64,000 nucleotides of DNA from Brachionus manjavacas. Its lineage: Eukaryota; Rotifera; Eurotatoria; Ploima; Brachionidae. The notes beneath the pieces were generated by a model. It was not told the DNA's origin, did no database searches, and saw only the letters and a program-made list of their open reading frames with translations. Below are positions 11,265 through 24,317 of this stretch, piece by piece (position 1 is the first letter of the stretch; the number at the start of each line of letters is the position of its first letter). The stretch is from contig JAHQIY010000027.1 in assembly GCA_019054805.1 (NCBI GenBank), positions 620,001 to 684,000 of the forward strand. The letters run 5' to 3'. The position numbers and the translations under genes were made by a program.

Positions 11265-11516
11265 TTAACAACCACCACCACCACCGTCTCCACCACAACC
11301 GCCACCACCACCACCACCGTCTCCACCACAACCGCCACCACCACTATCACCTCCGCCACCACTATATCCCCCATAACCACTATAATCACCGTAACCACTA
11401 GCATTGTTATTAATTGGCTTAGAATGGTATGATCGATTTGATTTTTGTGATCGTTTTTTTCCTCGGTTAGATTTATCTCGCAACAAATCTAACAGGAAAC
11501 TTAAACATGAAGCCAT
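11265..11516 (-). CDS. Gly/Cys-rich small protein, copy 2 (two repeat units)
   Basis: Open 83-codon copy of the gene described at 18453-18737. It has two 11-residue GGGGCGGDGGG-type units and GGYSGGGG in place of GGNSGGGG. Start, basic region and final Gly-Cys end are intact. Confidence 0.6.
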   Translation of the reverse strand: MASCLSFLLDLLRDKSNRGKKRSQKSNRSYHSKPINNNASGYGDYSGYGGYSGGGGDSGGGGCGGDGGGGGGGCGGDGGGGGC

Positions 11517-11978
11517 AATAGATCAAATTATCTAAAATAATAAAGGGTATACATTCTTTTAATTAAAATTTTAAAAATCACTCAGATCTATCAATATTTT
11601 TGACTCAACAAAGTGGAATTATAAAATTTGGAATTAGAATATTTTAAAATAAATATAATAAAACAGAAGATCAAATATTAACGTTTTTATAGATATTTAT
11701 TTAGAAAAATTCTGTCTCAAAATGAAATTAAAATGAAATTTCAAGAACACAAACAAATCCGAAATGAAATTAGTGTTTTTTTTGATTTTTAGTCAGAAAA
11801 ATTATCAAAAAAATTTTCTCGTCAAAAATAAAGGTATTTTTTTTTTCAAAAATACAAATAAAAATTAAAAATCTAAAGGTGTAATTGAAAACTTTCCAAA
11901 AATTAAAATTTCTAAATTTAGTTTGAAAAATTAGGAAATTATTAATTACTAGAAATTATTTTCGTAGCCAAAAAAAAT

Positions 11979-13032
11979 TCAAAAATTGAAAATATAATAA
12001 AAAATAAAAAAATATAACACATTTGTAATAGAAAGTAAATTTGTTGTTTGTATTTTTATTGATTTTCGGTGGACGGCCTCTTTTGAGTTTAGTCTTGTAA
12101 TAGTTATTGTCGAAGTCGGTTGAATGAGCAATCTATTGTTACCATTGTTCTCTTGGCTTGATAGCTGTGAAATAGGTTCCATTTGATTATCATGTTGTTG
12201 TTCATCGTCCATTGAAATTTGATTTTCAAGATTGATACTTTGTAAAGCTGTGTTCGTTGGTCCTTTAGATTTTCTAGTCACTAATCCCATATTTGCTTGT
12301 TTTTGTCTTCCCTTTATATGTTTAAATCAATAGATGGAAATTGACATCAGCCATGATTGTAAGCCACACTAATGACATGTTTACAAATATAATTTATATT
12401 CCAATCTGGACATGAATATTGACTAAGTTGCCATTGATCATTATTGAATGTTACATAACGAAGTTCACTACCTGGCACTTGATTCCTTTATTTAATCCAA
12501 GTTTTAAGATTGTTGAAATTCATTTTCTTGAGTTCATCATCGTTTTTTTTTATGACGTTGGACCAAGTTGTTTAACTGCACCGAATTCACTTCGACGAAT
12601 GCATTTTCGATATTGTCTCTCAACCATCGCTTTATACCTTTTAGCTTGATCGATTGATCAAAATTTTTTTTGATAATAATTTATTCTATTTTTCTAAGAA
12701 ATCTTCTTGATTTTTCCTGATGGACATGTGCAACATCTTTTACAAAAATTGATGCTCCAGAGTGAGTTAAAGGTTTGAACATGTGAAATCTTTTATCACA
12801 ACAAGAACATTTGTAAAAGTGCTTTTCGCCTTGTTGTGCTTTCGCAGACCTCGAATTGTCTTCAAAACTTAAGCACAAGGTAAATGCTTCTTTGTAAGTT
12901 TGGAAGTTGTCATGATAAACATATTATTTTTTTGTTAGGCCTTTCTTCGATTACAGCATCGTTATTGATGTCGTCATCTCAATTGTTGATAGATCTTAAA
13001 ATTGATGTCGAAGAGGATTCTGTATTACTCAT
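11979..13032 (-). pseudogene. Mutator-like (MULE) transposase relic lacking the catalytic core, copy 2
   Basis: Reading on the minus strand from 13032, broken frames give an MSNTES start and an acidic stretch, then YKEAFTLCLSFED and HFYKCSCCDKRFH...HVH (12681-12878). This looks like the FAR1/FLYWCH-like zinc segment that begins many MULE proteins. About 250 bases later comes a SWIM-like segment (QYSCPDWNINYICKHVISVA, near 12380-12440), then FPSIDLNI, RGRQKQANMGLVTRKSKG (12290 down) and an AT-hook KRGRPPKI in a shifted frame near 12060-12080. SWIM plus AT-hook is the usual MULE C-terminus. The DDE domain expected between the two halves is missing. The first SWIM Cys is Tyr (YSC...CKH), and several stops break the frame. 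It is inactive in every copy. Confidence 0.72.
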
Positions 13033-13731
13033 TTTAAAATTTACTTATCAGTATTCCAACTAACTAATAATTCAACATTTAAATAGAAAGATAACACAAA
13101 TTAGAATAAACTATTCAATATTCTTTAATATTCATCTGCTTTAAAACTAATTAATCTGACTATTAACAATTCAATTTAGCTACTAAATAATTAAATTATT
13201 CCTTTTCTATTTAGCTGCTTTTTTATTTAAAATTGGCTATCAATATAATTAAACTGGCTTCAATGTTAAAAATAAGCTAATTTTTTAAATTTTTATACAA
13301 ATTCTGAAAATTCGGAGACGCAGTTTATAAGAAATTTTTTTGAAATCTCTTCTTTTTTTTCTATTACAGTAGTGAAAAACAGGTGGTCCGTGTTTTAGCA
13401 TAAGCCCCATGGACAAGTATTAGAAAAAAAGTCAATTTTAAAAAAGTTATAATAAAAAATTGAATAAGTTTAAAATTCTATGCATGTAATTAGTAAGTAG
13501 TATATCGTAAATATCAAAATTAACTGATCCATTACTAAATCTTGAAAAAAATCTTTATTTTTTATTATCATATTTTACTAAGCAAGTTTTGATATTTACT
13601 GATGCAACCGTAAATATCAAAAAAAAAAACTTTCTATGAACTTGCATGTCAAGTTGGCGTATTTTCGGACTTATTTTCCTATTACGCTTTTGATTTAGTT
13701 CAAAATTGTCATATTGAACTAGAAATTAGAC

Positions 13732-13944
13732 TTGACAAGACGATCAAAAGCTTTAGACAAAAAATATATCAATAAAATGTCAATCGGTGGTGGTCAAGGA
13801 ATGATAAGATGTAATTTTACATATCAATGTATTACAAATCGATTAGGCTGTAGAAAATCGAACCTCTTGTGTAATTCCAGATGTCATGTATCAAATACAA
13901 TTTTTTATCAAAATTTACGCTTTATTTCATTTATTTCAGATTAA
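13732..13944 (+). pseudogene. Cys-rich transposase/integrase tail, copy 2
   Basis: Identical in translation to 2042-2254. Confidence 0.45.
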
Positions 13945-15088
13945 CTATATTGATCTTTTTAATTTCAGTTAATTACGAAAAAATAGAAAAACAAGAAAAA
14001 TTGATAATTTTATTTATTTCAAAATTAACGTCTTGTAACGTTATTATCGATATTTACGCATTATAAAAAAAAACGAAAACATATACAAGCCGATCAATTG
14101 CTAAATATTAAAACCGCCAAAGCGATTTAAAAAGAATTATATTTATGAAAACGTAAGAAATTACATTTATACACTCTATTTATCGTATACTGAAATCAAC
14201 CTTTAGGAGATCATTTAAAAGCTTGTATAGATAAAAAAAATTCCATTTTTTGTTCCATAGAGGCGACGATTTTATTTATTATGAATTTAACTGAGTCTAA
14301 AACACCATTTTTTTCATTTTTGTAACTAAATTCTATTAAGGATTTATTAAGTTTAGGAGGATAGACGAGGCATTAATAAATAACCGCTTTTCCAACATAC
14401 TAATTTGAGTATAAAAAGATGTGCTGTTTGTGTTATTTACTGTATGAGTTCTTATAAAAAAAGTATTTTTCTTCATTTTGGGCTTCTCATTATTTGTTCC
14501 AAAAAAAAACGTTTAAAGTTTAAAAAAAATTTGTCCTATTTACTCTATTCTTACGGCTTCATATAAAGGAGTTACATGTGCATATTTCTTTAAGTCAATG
14601 AAACGTTTAATTAATAAATTTTGTCTCGTTTTAAATTCGTTTAATAAGTTATTTGTAATAAAAATATCTAATATGTGTCTAAAAGACGATTGACAATATT
14701 GCTTGAATTAAAAACTAACAAGGTTTTACCTATTGCTCCGCTGCCAGAATAATAAAAATAAAATAAAAAGAAATTGGTATTGATTATTTAATTGATTGAT
14801 TTATTTTATTTATTGTATTGAAAAATTCTTATTAAAAAGTGATTTTAAAGAATTTTTTCATAAGTATTGATTAAATGATTTAACGAATATTTCTGTACAG
14901 TATGTCACAAAGAGATAGAATCAAACTTTTTTTATATTTGATTGTTTTTTTGTTCATTATTTCGTTAACTCGGCTATTTCACTTTCAGTCTTTGTCTGAT
15001 TTTTCAAAAAACATGCAATTTGCCACTTGATCAGTTATTTTATTTTTACCCATTTTATAAAATAAATTTTAATAAATTAAATAATTTT

Positions 15089-15722
15089 CATAAAATGGTT
15101 AGACGTCACAAAATCAGGAACTTATGGTAGAAAGCTTGCTAGACGAGTTGACAAATATCGAGATAACAATGGAAGTAAGCGACAGCTCACCTGAAAGATT
15201 GCCAAAAACAAGAAACAAAAAACTGATTCTAACACTTCTTTAAACATCAATCAATTAGACGAAAGAATCGAACGACTAGAGAAAAACAATAAGTACTGAG
15301 GGTAAGTCTTGAGAAGGTACTTCAAATTAGCACAACTATTCTAAACCTCTTGCCTTCTCCAAGCTTTCGATAATATTTATCTAAATCCTGATCTAACTGT
15401 AGCCCAACAACATAACTTTAAAATATTACGTAAAAAATGCAAACAACAAAATGAAAAAGAGTCAGACAAGAACCATGTACATGTGATTCGAAACAACGCC
15501 ATTAAGAGTGTGAAAAGAAAGGAATCAAACGAAAAAGCAAGATCCTCAGAACACTAGCAGTAACCAACTCATATTTATCGATACAACTGAATGAAAGTCT
15601 TCTAAATAATGATCAAACGCAATCAACCTTAACCAAAATGTAATTAAAATTGGAACACTCAAATGTAAGAACTTCAAAGAAAATTATGTTTACATCAACG
15701 AACTCTTAAAAAAATGAAACAA
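15089..15722 (+). pseudogene. LINE ORF1 to endonuclease start, copy 2
   Basis: Same block as 3397-4034, with small private differences near 15680-15710. Confidence 0.65.
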
Positions 15723-16378
15723 CTTTTCTTGAACTTTTTGAACAAAACTTCACAAAAGCTCGATAGTACACAAATTGATTATGTAAGCGAATTCACATAC
15801 TTAGGAAACAACATTAGTTTTAGGATGGGAACACAAAGAGACATTAAGAATAGACTTGCCAAAGCAAAGAGTGCTTTCGCAAGACTCAAACCGGTATGGA
15901 AGTCAACTAGCTACAGTAAGGAAACAAAACTTAAACTGTTCAACAGTGTAGTAAATCAACACTGATGTACGGAAGTGAATGTTGGGGGATGTGTGAATCT
16001 GACAGGAAAAGTCTTGACACCTTTCACACGGTAAGCCTGCGGAGGATTCTCGGGATACACTGGCCTGAGACATTGTCGAATGCTGACCTATACAGAAGAA
16101 CAAATTCAGAGCGATTAAATCAATGCTTTAAGAACAAAAGTGTGATGGATTGGCATGTACTTTGAATGACATAAACACGAATACCTAAAAGAGCTCTTCA
16201 ATGAACACCTCAAGGTTGACGTAAGGTAGGACGACCAGCAGTAACTTGGAGGTCAACAGTCACGAAAGGGCTCATCGCAATCGGAATGAGGAAGAGAAGC
16301 AAGGGTAAAGGAAAAAGATCGACTTGAGAGGATGTCAAAAGTAATGACTCCACAAGGAGTGATAAAATTGATTAATTC
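15723..16378 (+). pseudogene. LINE reverse transcriptase C-terminal fragment, copy 3
   Basis: As 4035-4690, without the copy 2 nonsense change. Confidence 0.78.
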
Positions 16379-16393
16379 TTATCAATTTATATT

Positions 16394-16599
16394 GAATTTT
16401 TCTTTTTTTTTGAAAATTAAATTACTTGTTCCAAAATTATTATTTTTAGTGAAAATTGAATATTTTTATTTTTATTTACAAGAAAAATGGGGGTCAGTTG
16501 GGAGTCAGGTTTTTTAAAAAATATAAAAATATTCAATTTTCACTAAAAATAAAAATTTTGAAACAAGTAATTATATTTTCAAAAAAAAGAGAAAAATTC
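16394..16599. repeat. Long inverted-repeat hairpin, copy 3
   Basis: As 4706-4912. Confidence 0.8.
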
Positions 16600-16717
16600 A
16601 AACTAAATGATATAACTTTTGAAAATATTTTTGCTTTGCAAAAAACTTAAATAATTAAAATAAATAATTTCACACTAAAATAATAAAAAAAAACTAATTA
16701 TTTTTACTCATTATAAA

Positions 16718-16984
16718 TTGATAAGAATTATTGATAGTAGTTTCATCCAAAAATTTCAAAAAATATCGCTGAAAAAAAAGTGTTTCTCGCTTGAGACTAA
16801 ACCCGAAACAATTAATAAACATAGCAATCAAAAAGTAACTTCCACTTCACTCGCAAAAGAATATAGAACTAGCACATCAACAATATCAACGATTCTTTTC
16901 TCAAAGGCAAAAGTACCTTGGCGATATAGTTTTCCTGTTTTTTGTTCTGACCTAAATGACCTTTTTGATCGTGTTTCAAATTAA
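16718..16984 (+). pseudogene. pogo/Tigger-type N-terminal HTH relic, copy 3
   Basis: As 5032-5268, but one extra T in the run near 16938 shifts the frame and lengthens the open stretch by ten codons. This supports absence of coding constraint. Confidence 0.6.
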
Positions 16985-17081
16985 AGTTTTTGTGAAATAC
17001 AAATGGATAAAAAGAACAGAAAAAAATATAAAAAATTGAACAACCTTAAAGGTTAAAACTTAGTTCTCTAAATTCAACATA

Positions 17082-17237
17082 GTGCAGCATTCAAAGTTGC
17101 ATCAAATTTCTAAGTCTGATAAATTTGCAGACTTTAGCAGAAATTAAATTTCAATATAATAGAGCGAAGCACATTTTGAAGTTATTTTGCACATCTTAAG
17201 TAGACATTCATATTTGATGCAACTTTGAATGATGCAC
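17082..17237. repeat. Fold-back/MITE-like palindrome core, copy 3
   Basis: Core of the palindrome described at 5290-5650. Confidence 0.75.
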
Positions 17238-17818
17238 CATGCTCCGGTCACAGAACTAATTTTAAACTTTTATAAAACAGTTATTTAAATTTTTTACACT
17301 TTGTTCTGTTCTTTTGTACTGAACTTCACGAAACCAAATAAAATTAAATTGTACTGTGCATACTAACAAAAAATTAATGGAAAAACGATGTTGCAAAAAG
17401 ATCTGGATGCAGTGTGTCAATGGATTGATTTGTAGCGCACGGGACTGTGTGCTGAAGACTTTTATATTTTTTTAAATTTGAACAATTAAATTAAATTCAG
17501 TTATCTATTAACGATGGCTGAAAATCATTTAGATGATTTAATTAATTGTTTACAAAATATACACATAAATACAGTAAAAATAACAACATCTCAAAAAAAT
17601 TTTCGAATTTTATCTTATGGCTTTTTCTAACTTCGAATTTCATCTAAGTACGAAAAAAATTTTTTTTTATTTTTTTTATTTTGCTATTTTAATTAGTGCT
17701 TTCACTTTTTTTGCTCAATTTACCTGGCTTTTTTAAATATTGCTATTTTAAGTGATTGCCGCAAAAATTTATACTCAAATGTTTTATTTACGAGAATGTT
17801 AGATTCTAGATCCCAATA

Positions 17819-18145
17819 AAACTCTCACCTTTCCCCATCAAATTTGAAAAGGGATGTAAATGCGTTAGAAAAATAGCAAGAGCAAAAATACCGTTGTTAC
17901 TAAGAAACATGTCCCATGAAATGAGGTTGACTCGAACGGGACTGACAAGGCTAAGTAAAAGAAAAGTAAGAAGTGATTTGATTAGGATGTACAAATTAGC
18001 GAATAGCTTCAAAGAGGGCTTAGATAGATTTAATGAAATCGGCTGCTACATTTTCATACTGCCAAATGGTAGTGATAAGCTCATACACTCTACATGTAAG
18101 GTGTCACAGAAAGAATTACTACCACAACTACTACTTATACTTTAA
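17819..18145 (+). pseudogene. CR1-like LINE RT C-terminal fragment, copy 3
   Basis: Identical in translation to 6130-6456. Confidence 0.7.
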
Positions 18146-18452
18146 ATAAGTTTTTAACGATTAATTTTATATTTTTATTTTTAATTGATAATTTTTTTCA
18201 TGGAATCACTAATATTTTTAGGAATTTACCAAAACGATTAAGTTATTTACTTGAATAAATGAATTTCAAGTAAACGAGTTTGCAGCTTATGTTACAAGAA
18301 GAATTGAAGATAGAGGAAGATTATTATTATTAGATATTGAAACGATAAAAAAATAAGGATTCAGGAAAAAAATTTTATTTTATTTTATAATTTTAAATAA
18401 AATTACATTAAATATAATGAAAAAAATTTTTTTAAGGCTCTTGAAACTATTT

Positions 18453-18737
18453 TTAACAACCACCACCACCACCGTCTCCACCACAACCGCCACCACCACC
18501 ACCACCGTCTCCACCACAACCGCCACCACCACCACCACCGTCTCCACCACAACCGCCACCACCACTATCACCTCCGCCACCACTATTTCCCCCATAACCA
18601 CTATAATCACCGTAACCACTAGCATTGTTATTAATTGGCTTAGAATGGTATGATCGATTTGATTTTTGTGATCGTTTTTTTCCTCGGTTAGATTTATCTC
18701 GCAACAAATCTAACAGGAAACTTAAACATGAAGCCAT
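18453..18737 (-). CDS. Gly/Cys-rich small protein, copy 3 (three repeat units)
   Basis: The 94-codon open frame starts MASCLSFLLDLLRDKSN, a short amphipathic or hydrophobic leader with a Cys at position 4. A basic Lys/Arg-rich stretch follows (about residues 16-27), then a Tyr/Gly segment (GYGDYSGYGG) and a tail of three GGGGCGGDGGG-type units ending in Gly-Cys. It is the only block of the array that reads as an intact gene: good start, no stops, and AATAAA-type signals (AAATAAAATAAAA near 18378-18400) downstream. Repeats number two in copies 1-2 and three in copies 3-4. I do not recognise the family. Short protostome proteins of this plan (hydrophobic start, GGGCGGGG tail) exist, but their function is unknown to me. 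There is no classical cleavable signal peptide, so a membrane-associated or structural role is only a guess. It could be non-coding minisatellite that happens to be open. Confidence 0.62.
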   Translation of the reverse strand: MASCLSFLLDLLRDKSNRGKKRSQKSNRSYHSKPINNNASGYGDYSGYGGNSGGGGDSGGGGCGGDGGGGGGGCGGDGGGGGGGCGGDGGGGGC

Positions 18738-19199
18738 AATAGATCAAATTATCTAAAATAATAAAGGGTATACATTCTTTTAATTAAAATTTTAAAAATC
18801 ACTCAGATCTATCAATATTTTTGACTCAACAAAGTGGAATTATAAAATTTGGAATTAGAATATTTTAAAATAAATATAATAAAACAGAAGATCAAATATT
18901 AACGTTTTTATAGATATTTATTTAGAAAAATTCTGTCTCAAAATGAAATTAAAATGAAATTTCAAGAACACAAACAAATCCGAAATGAAATTAGTGTTTT
19001 TTTTGATTTTTAGTCAGAAAAATTATCAAAAAAATTTTCTCGTCAAAAATAAAGGTATTTTTTTTTCAAAAATACAAATAAAAATTAAAAATCTAAAGGT
19101 GTAATTGAAAACTTTCCAAAAATTAAAATTTCTAAATTTAGTTTGAAAAATTAGGAAATTATTAATTACTAGAAATTATTTTCGTAGCCAAAAAAAAAT

Positions 19200-20255
19200 T
19201 CAAAAATTGAAAATATAATAAAAAATAAAAAAATATAACACATTTGTAATAGAAAGTAAATTTGTTGTTTGTATTTTTATTGATTTTCGGTGGACGGCCT
19301 CTTTTGAGTTTAGTCTTGTAATAGTTATTGTCGAAGTCGGTTGAATGAGCAATCTATTGTTACCATTGTTCTCTTGGCTTGATAGCTGTGAAATAGGTTC
19401 CATTTGATTATCATGTTGTTGTTCATCGTCCATTGAAATTTGATTTTCAAGATTGATACTTTGTAAAGCTGTGTTCGTTGGTCCTTTAGATTTTCTAGTC
19501 ACTAATCCCATATTTGCTTGTTTTTGTCTTCCCCTTTATATGTTTAAATCAATAGATGGAAATTGACATCAGCCATGATTGTAAGCCACACTAATGACAT
19601 GTTTACAAATATAATTTATATTCCAATCTGGACATGAATATTGACTAAGTTGCCATTGATCATTATTGAATGTTACATAACGAAGTTCACTACCTGGCAC
19701 TTGATTTCTTTATTTAATCCAAGTTTTAAGATTGTTGAAATTCATTTTCTTGAGTTCATCATCGTTTTTTTTTATGACGTTGGACCAAGTTGTTTAACTG
19801 CACCGAATTCACTTCGACGAATGCATTTTCGATATTGTCTCTCAACCATCGCTTTATACCTTTTAGCTTGATCGATTGATCAAAATTTTTTTTGATAATA
19901 ATTTATTCTATTTTTCTAAGAAATCTTCTTGATTTTTCCTGATGGACATGTGCAACATCTTTTACAAAAATTGATGCTCCAGAGTGAGTTAAAGGTTTGA
20001 ACATGTGAAATCTTTTATCACAACAAGAACATTTGTAAAAGTGCTTTTCGCCTTGTTGTGCTTTCGCAGACCTCGAATTGTCTTCAAAACTTAAGCACAA
20101 GGTAAATGCTTCTTTGTAAGTTTGGAAGTTGTCATGATAAACATATTATTTTTTTTGTTAGGCCTTTCTTCGATTACAGCATCGTTATTGATGTCGTCAT
20201 CTCAATTGTTGATAGATCTTAAAATTGATGTCGAAGAGGATTCTGTATTACTCAT
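19200..20255 (-). pseudogene. Mutator-like transposase relic lacking catalytic core, copy 3
   Basis: Same structure as 11979-13032: start at 20255, zinc-finger-like segment 19903-20100, SWIM-like segment near 19600-19660, AT-hook near 19285-19300. Confidence 0.72.
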
Positions 20256-20960
20256 TTTAAAATTTACTTATCAGTATTCCAACTAACTAATAATTCAACA
20301 TTTAAATAGAAAGATAACACAAATTAGAATAAACTATTCAATATTCTTTAATATTCATCTGCTTTAAAACTAATTAATCTGACTATTAACAATTCAATTT
20401 AGCTACTAAATAATTAAATTATTCCTTTTCTATTTAGCTGCTTTTTTATTTAAAATTGGCTATCAATATAATTAAACTGGCTTCAATGTTAAAAATAAGC
20501 TAATTTTTTTTAAATTTTTATACAAATTCTGAAAATTCGGAGACGCAGTTTATAAGAAATTTTTTTGAAATCTCTTCTTTTTTTTTCTATTACAGTAGTG
20601 AAAAACAGGTGGTCCGTGTTTTAGCATAAGCCCCATGGACAAGTATTAGAAAAAAAAAGTCAATTTTAAAAAAGTTATAATAAAAAATTGAATAAGTTTA
20701 AAATTCTATGCATGTAATTAGTAAGTAGTATATCGTAAATATCAAAATTAACTGATCCATTACTAAATCTTGAAAAAAAATCTTTATTTTTTATTATCAT
20801 ATTTTACTAAGCAAGTTTTGATATTTACTGATGCAACCGTAAATATCAAAAAAAAAAACTTTCTATGAACTTGCATGTCAAGTTGGCGTATTTTCGGACT
20901 TATTTTCCTATTACGCTTTTGATTTAGTTCAAAATTGTCATATTGAACTAGAAATTAGAC

Positions 20961-21173
20961 TTGACAAGACGATCAAAAGCTTTAGACAAAAAATATATCA
21001 ATAAAATGTCAATCGGTGGTGGTCAAGGAATGATAAGATGTAATTTTACATATCAATGTATTACAAATCGATTAGGCTGTAGAAAATCGAACCTCTTGTG
21101 TAATTCCAGATGTCATGTATCAAATACAATTTTTTATCAAAATTTACGCTTTATTTCATTTATTTCAGATTAA
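20961..21173 (+). pseudogene. Cys-rich transposase/integrase tail, copy 3
   Basis: Identical in translation to 2042-2254. Confidence 0.45.
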
Positions 21174-22313
21174 CTATATTGATCTTTTTAATTTCAGTTA
21201 ATTACGAAAAAAATAGAAAAACAAGAAAAATTGATAATTTTATTTATTTCAAAATTAACGTCTTGTAACGTTATTATCGATATTTACGCATTATAAAAAA
21301 ACGAAAACATATACAAGCCGATCAATTGCTAAATATTAAAACCGCCAAAGCGATTTAAAAAGAATTATATTTATGAAAACGTAAGAAATTACATTTATAC
21401 ACTCTATTTATCGTATACTGAAATCAACCTTTAGGAGATCATTTAAAAGCTTGTATAGATAAAAAAAATTCCATTTTTTGTTCCATAGAGGCGACGATTT
21501 TATTTATTATGAATTTAACTGAGTCTAAAACACCATTTTTTTTCATTTTTGTAACTAAATTCTATTAAGGATTTATTAAGTTTAGGAGGATAGACGAGGC
21601 ATTAATAAATAACCGCTTTTCCAACATACTAATTTGAGTATAAAAAGATGTGCTGTTTGTGTTATTTACTGTATGAGTTCTTATAAAAAGTATTTTTCTT
21701 CATTTTGGGCTTCTCATTATTTGTTCCAAAAAAACGTTTAAAGTTTAAAAAAAATTTGTCCTATTTACTCTATTCTTACGGCTTCATATAAAGGAGTTAC
21801 ATGTGCATATTTCTTTAAGTCAATGTAACGTTTAATTAATAAATTTTGTCTCGTTTTAAATTCGTTTAATAAGTTATTTGTAATAAAAATATCTAATATG
21901 TGTCTAAAAGACGATTGACAATATTGCTTGAATTAAAAACTAACAAGGTTTTACCTATTGCTCCGCTGCCAGAATAATAAAAATAAAATAAAAAGAAATT
22001 GGTATTGATTATTTAATTGATTGATTTATTTTATTTATTGTATTGAAAAAATTCTTATTAAAAAGTGATTTTAAAGAATTTTTTCATAAGTATTGATTAA
22101 ATGATTTAACGAATATTTCTGTACAGTATGTCACAAAGAGATAGAATCAAACTTTTTTATATTTGATTGTTTTTTTGTTCATTATTTCGTTAACTCGGCT
22201 ATTTCACTTTCAGTCTTTGTCTGATTTTTCAAAAAACATGCAATTTGCCACTTGATCAGTTATTTTATTTTTACCCATTTTATAAAATAAATTTTAATAA
22301 ATTAAATAATTTT

Positions 22314-22951
22314 CATAAAATGGTTAGACGTCACAAAATCAGGAACTTATGGTAGAAAGCTTGCTAGACGAGTTGACAAATATCGAGATAACAATGGAAG
22401 TAAGCGACAGCTCACCTGAAAGATTGCCAAAAAAACAAGAAACAAAAAACTGATTCTAACACTTCTTTAAACATCAATCAATTAGACGAAAGAATCGAAC
22501 GACTAGAGAAAAACAATAAGTACTGAGGGAAAGTCTTGAGAAGGTACTTCAAATTAGCACAACTATTCTAAACCTCTTGCCTTCTCCAAGCTTTCGATAA
22601 TATTTATCTAAATCCTGATCTAACTGTAGCCCAACAACATAACTTTAAAATATTACGTAAAAAATGCAAACAACAAAATGAAAAAGAGTCAGACAAGAAC
22701 CATGTACATGTGATTCGAAACAACGCCATTAAGAGTGTGAAAAGAAAGGAATCAAACGAAAAAGCAAGATCCTCAGAACACTAGCAGTAACCAACTCATA
22801 TTTATCGATACAACTGAATGAAAGTCTTCTAAATAATGATCAAACGCAATCAACCTTAACCAAAATGTAATTAAAATTGGAACACTCAAATGTAAGAACT
22901 TCAAAGCAAATTATGTTTACATCAACGAACTCTTAGAAAAAAATGAAACAA
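22314..22951 (+). pseudogene. LINE ORF1 to endonuclease start, copy 3
   Basis: As 3397-4034, with GGGAAAG replacing GGGTAAG near 22527, shared only with copy 4. Confidence 0.65.
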
Positions 22952-23607
22952 CTTTTCTTGAACTTTTTGAACAAAACTTTACAAAAGCTCGATAGTACAC
23001 AAATTGATTATGTAAGCGAATTCACATACTTAGGAAACAACATTAGTTTTAGGATGGGAACACAAAGAGACATTAAGAATAGACTTGCCAAAGCAAAGAG
23101 TGCTTTCGCAAGACTCAAACCGGTATGGAAGTCAACTAGCTACAGTAAGGAAACAAAACTTAAACTGTTCAACAGTGTAGTAAATCAACACTGATGTACG
23201 GAAGTGAATGTTGGGGGATGTGTGAATCTGACAGGAAAAGTCTTGACACCTTTCACACGGTAAGCCTGCGGAGGATTCTCGGGATACACTGGCCTGAGAC
23301 ATTGTCGAATGCTGACCTATACAGAAGAACAAATTCAGAGCGATTAAATCAATGCTTTAAGAACAAAAGTGTGATGGATTGGCATGTACTTTGAATGACA
23401 TAAACACGAATACCTAAAAGAGCTCTTCAATGAACACCTCAAGGTTGACGTAAGGTAGGACGACCAGCAGTAACTTGGAGGTCAACAGTCACGAAAGGGC
23501 TCATCGCAATCGGAATGAGGAAGAGAAGCAAGGGTAAAGGAAAAAGATCGACTCGAGAGGATGTCAAAAGTAATGACTCCACAAGGAGTGATAAAATTGA
23601 TTAATTC
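22952..23607 (+). pseudogene. LINE reverse transcriptase C-terminal fragment, copy 4
   Basis: As 4035-4690; one Ser to Leu change (KTLQKL) near 22979. Confidence 0.78.
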
Positions 23608-23622
23608 TTATCAATTTATATT

Positions 23623-23830
23623 GAATTTTTCTCTTTTTTTTGAAAATTAAATTACTTGTTCCAAAATTATTATTTTTAGTGAAAATTGAATATTTTTATT
23701 TTTATTTACAAGAAAAATGGGGGTCAGTTGGGAGTCAGGTTTTTTAAAAAATATAAAAATATTCAATTTTCACTAAAAATAAAAATTTTGAAACAAGTAA
23801 TTTAATTTTCAAAAAAAAAGAGAAAAATTC
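23623..23830. repeat. Long inverted-repeat hairpin, copy 4
   Basis: As 4706-4912. Confidence 0.8.
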
Positions 23831-23954
23831 AAACTAAATGATATATTATAACTTTTGAAAATATTTTTGCTTTGCAAAAAAAACTTAAATAATTAAAATA
23901 AATAATTTCACACTAAAAAATAAAAAAAAACTAATTATTTTTACTCATTATAAA

Positions 23955-24191
23955 TTTATAAGAATTATTGATAGTAGTTTCATCCAAAAATTTCAAAAAA
24001 TATCGCTGAAAAAAAAGTGTTTCTCGCTTGAGACTAAACCCGAAACAATTAATAAACATAGCAATCAAAAAGTAACTTCCACTTCACTCGCAAAAGAATA
24101 TAGAACTAGCACATCAACAATATCAACGATTCTTTTCTCAAAGGCAAAAGTACCTTGGCGATATAGTTTTCCTGTTTTTGTTCTGACCTAA
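23955..24191 (+). pseudogene. pogo/Tigger-type N-terminal HTH relic, copy 4
   Basis: As 5032-5268, with TTT in place of the first TTG codon. Confidence 0.58.
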
Positions 24192-24317
24192 ATGACCTTT
24201 TTGATCGTGTTTCAAATTAAAGTTTTTGTGAAATACAAATGGATAAAAAGAACAGAAAAAAATATAAAAAATTGAACAACCTTAAAGGTTAAAACTTAGT
24301 TCTCTAAATTCAACATA

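Larger units (their letters stand above)
8534..15722 (+). repeat. Array copy 2, complete, 7189 bp
   Basis: First full unit. It carries every block in order and one private nonsense change: in the RT tail the Lys codon after GAAACA becomes TAA at about 8738. The stretches 13050-13730 and 14070-15088 hold no recognisable coding sequence. Confidence 0.95.
15723..22951 (+). repeat. Array copy 3, complete, 7229 bp
   Basis: Full unit of the copy 3-4 lineage: three Gly-rich units, Asn variant, GGGAAAG in the LINE block and CAATGTAACG near 21823. The stretches 20260-20960 and 21180-22313 hold no recognisable coding sequence. Confidence 0.95.

Noticed and set aside
18417-18653. Long Thr-rich plus-strand frames opposite the Gly-rich gene (also 25675-25887), and Val-rich minus-strand frames (6719-7015, 11219-11404, 18380-18625, 25638-25859)
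   Set aside because: They are other-frame readings of the same GGT/GGC repeats, without their own start context or downstream support.
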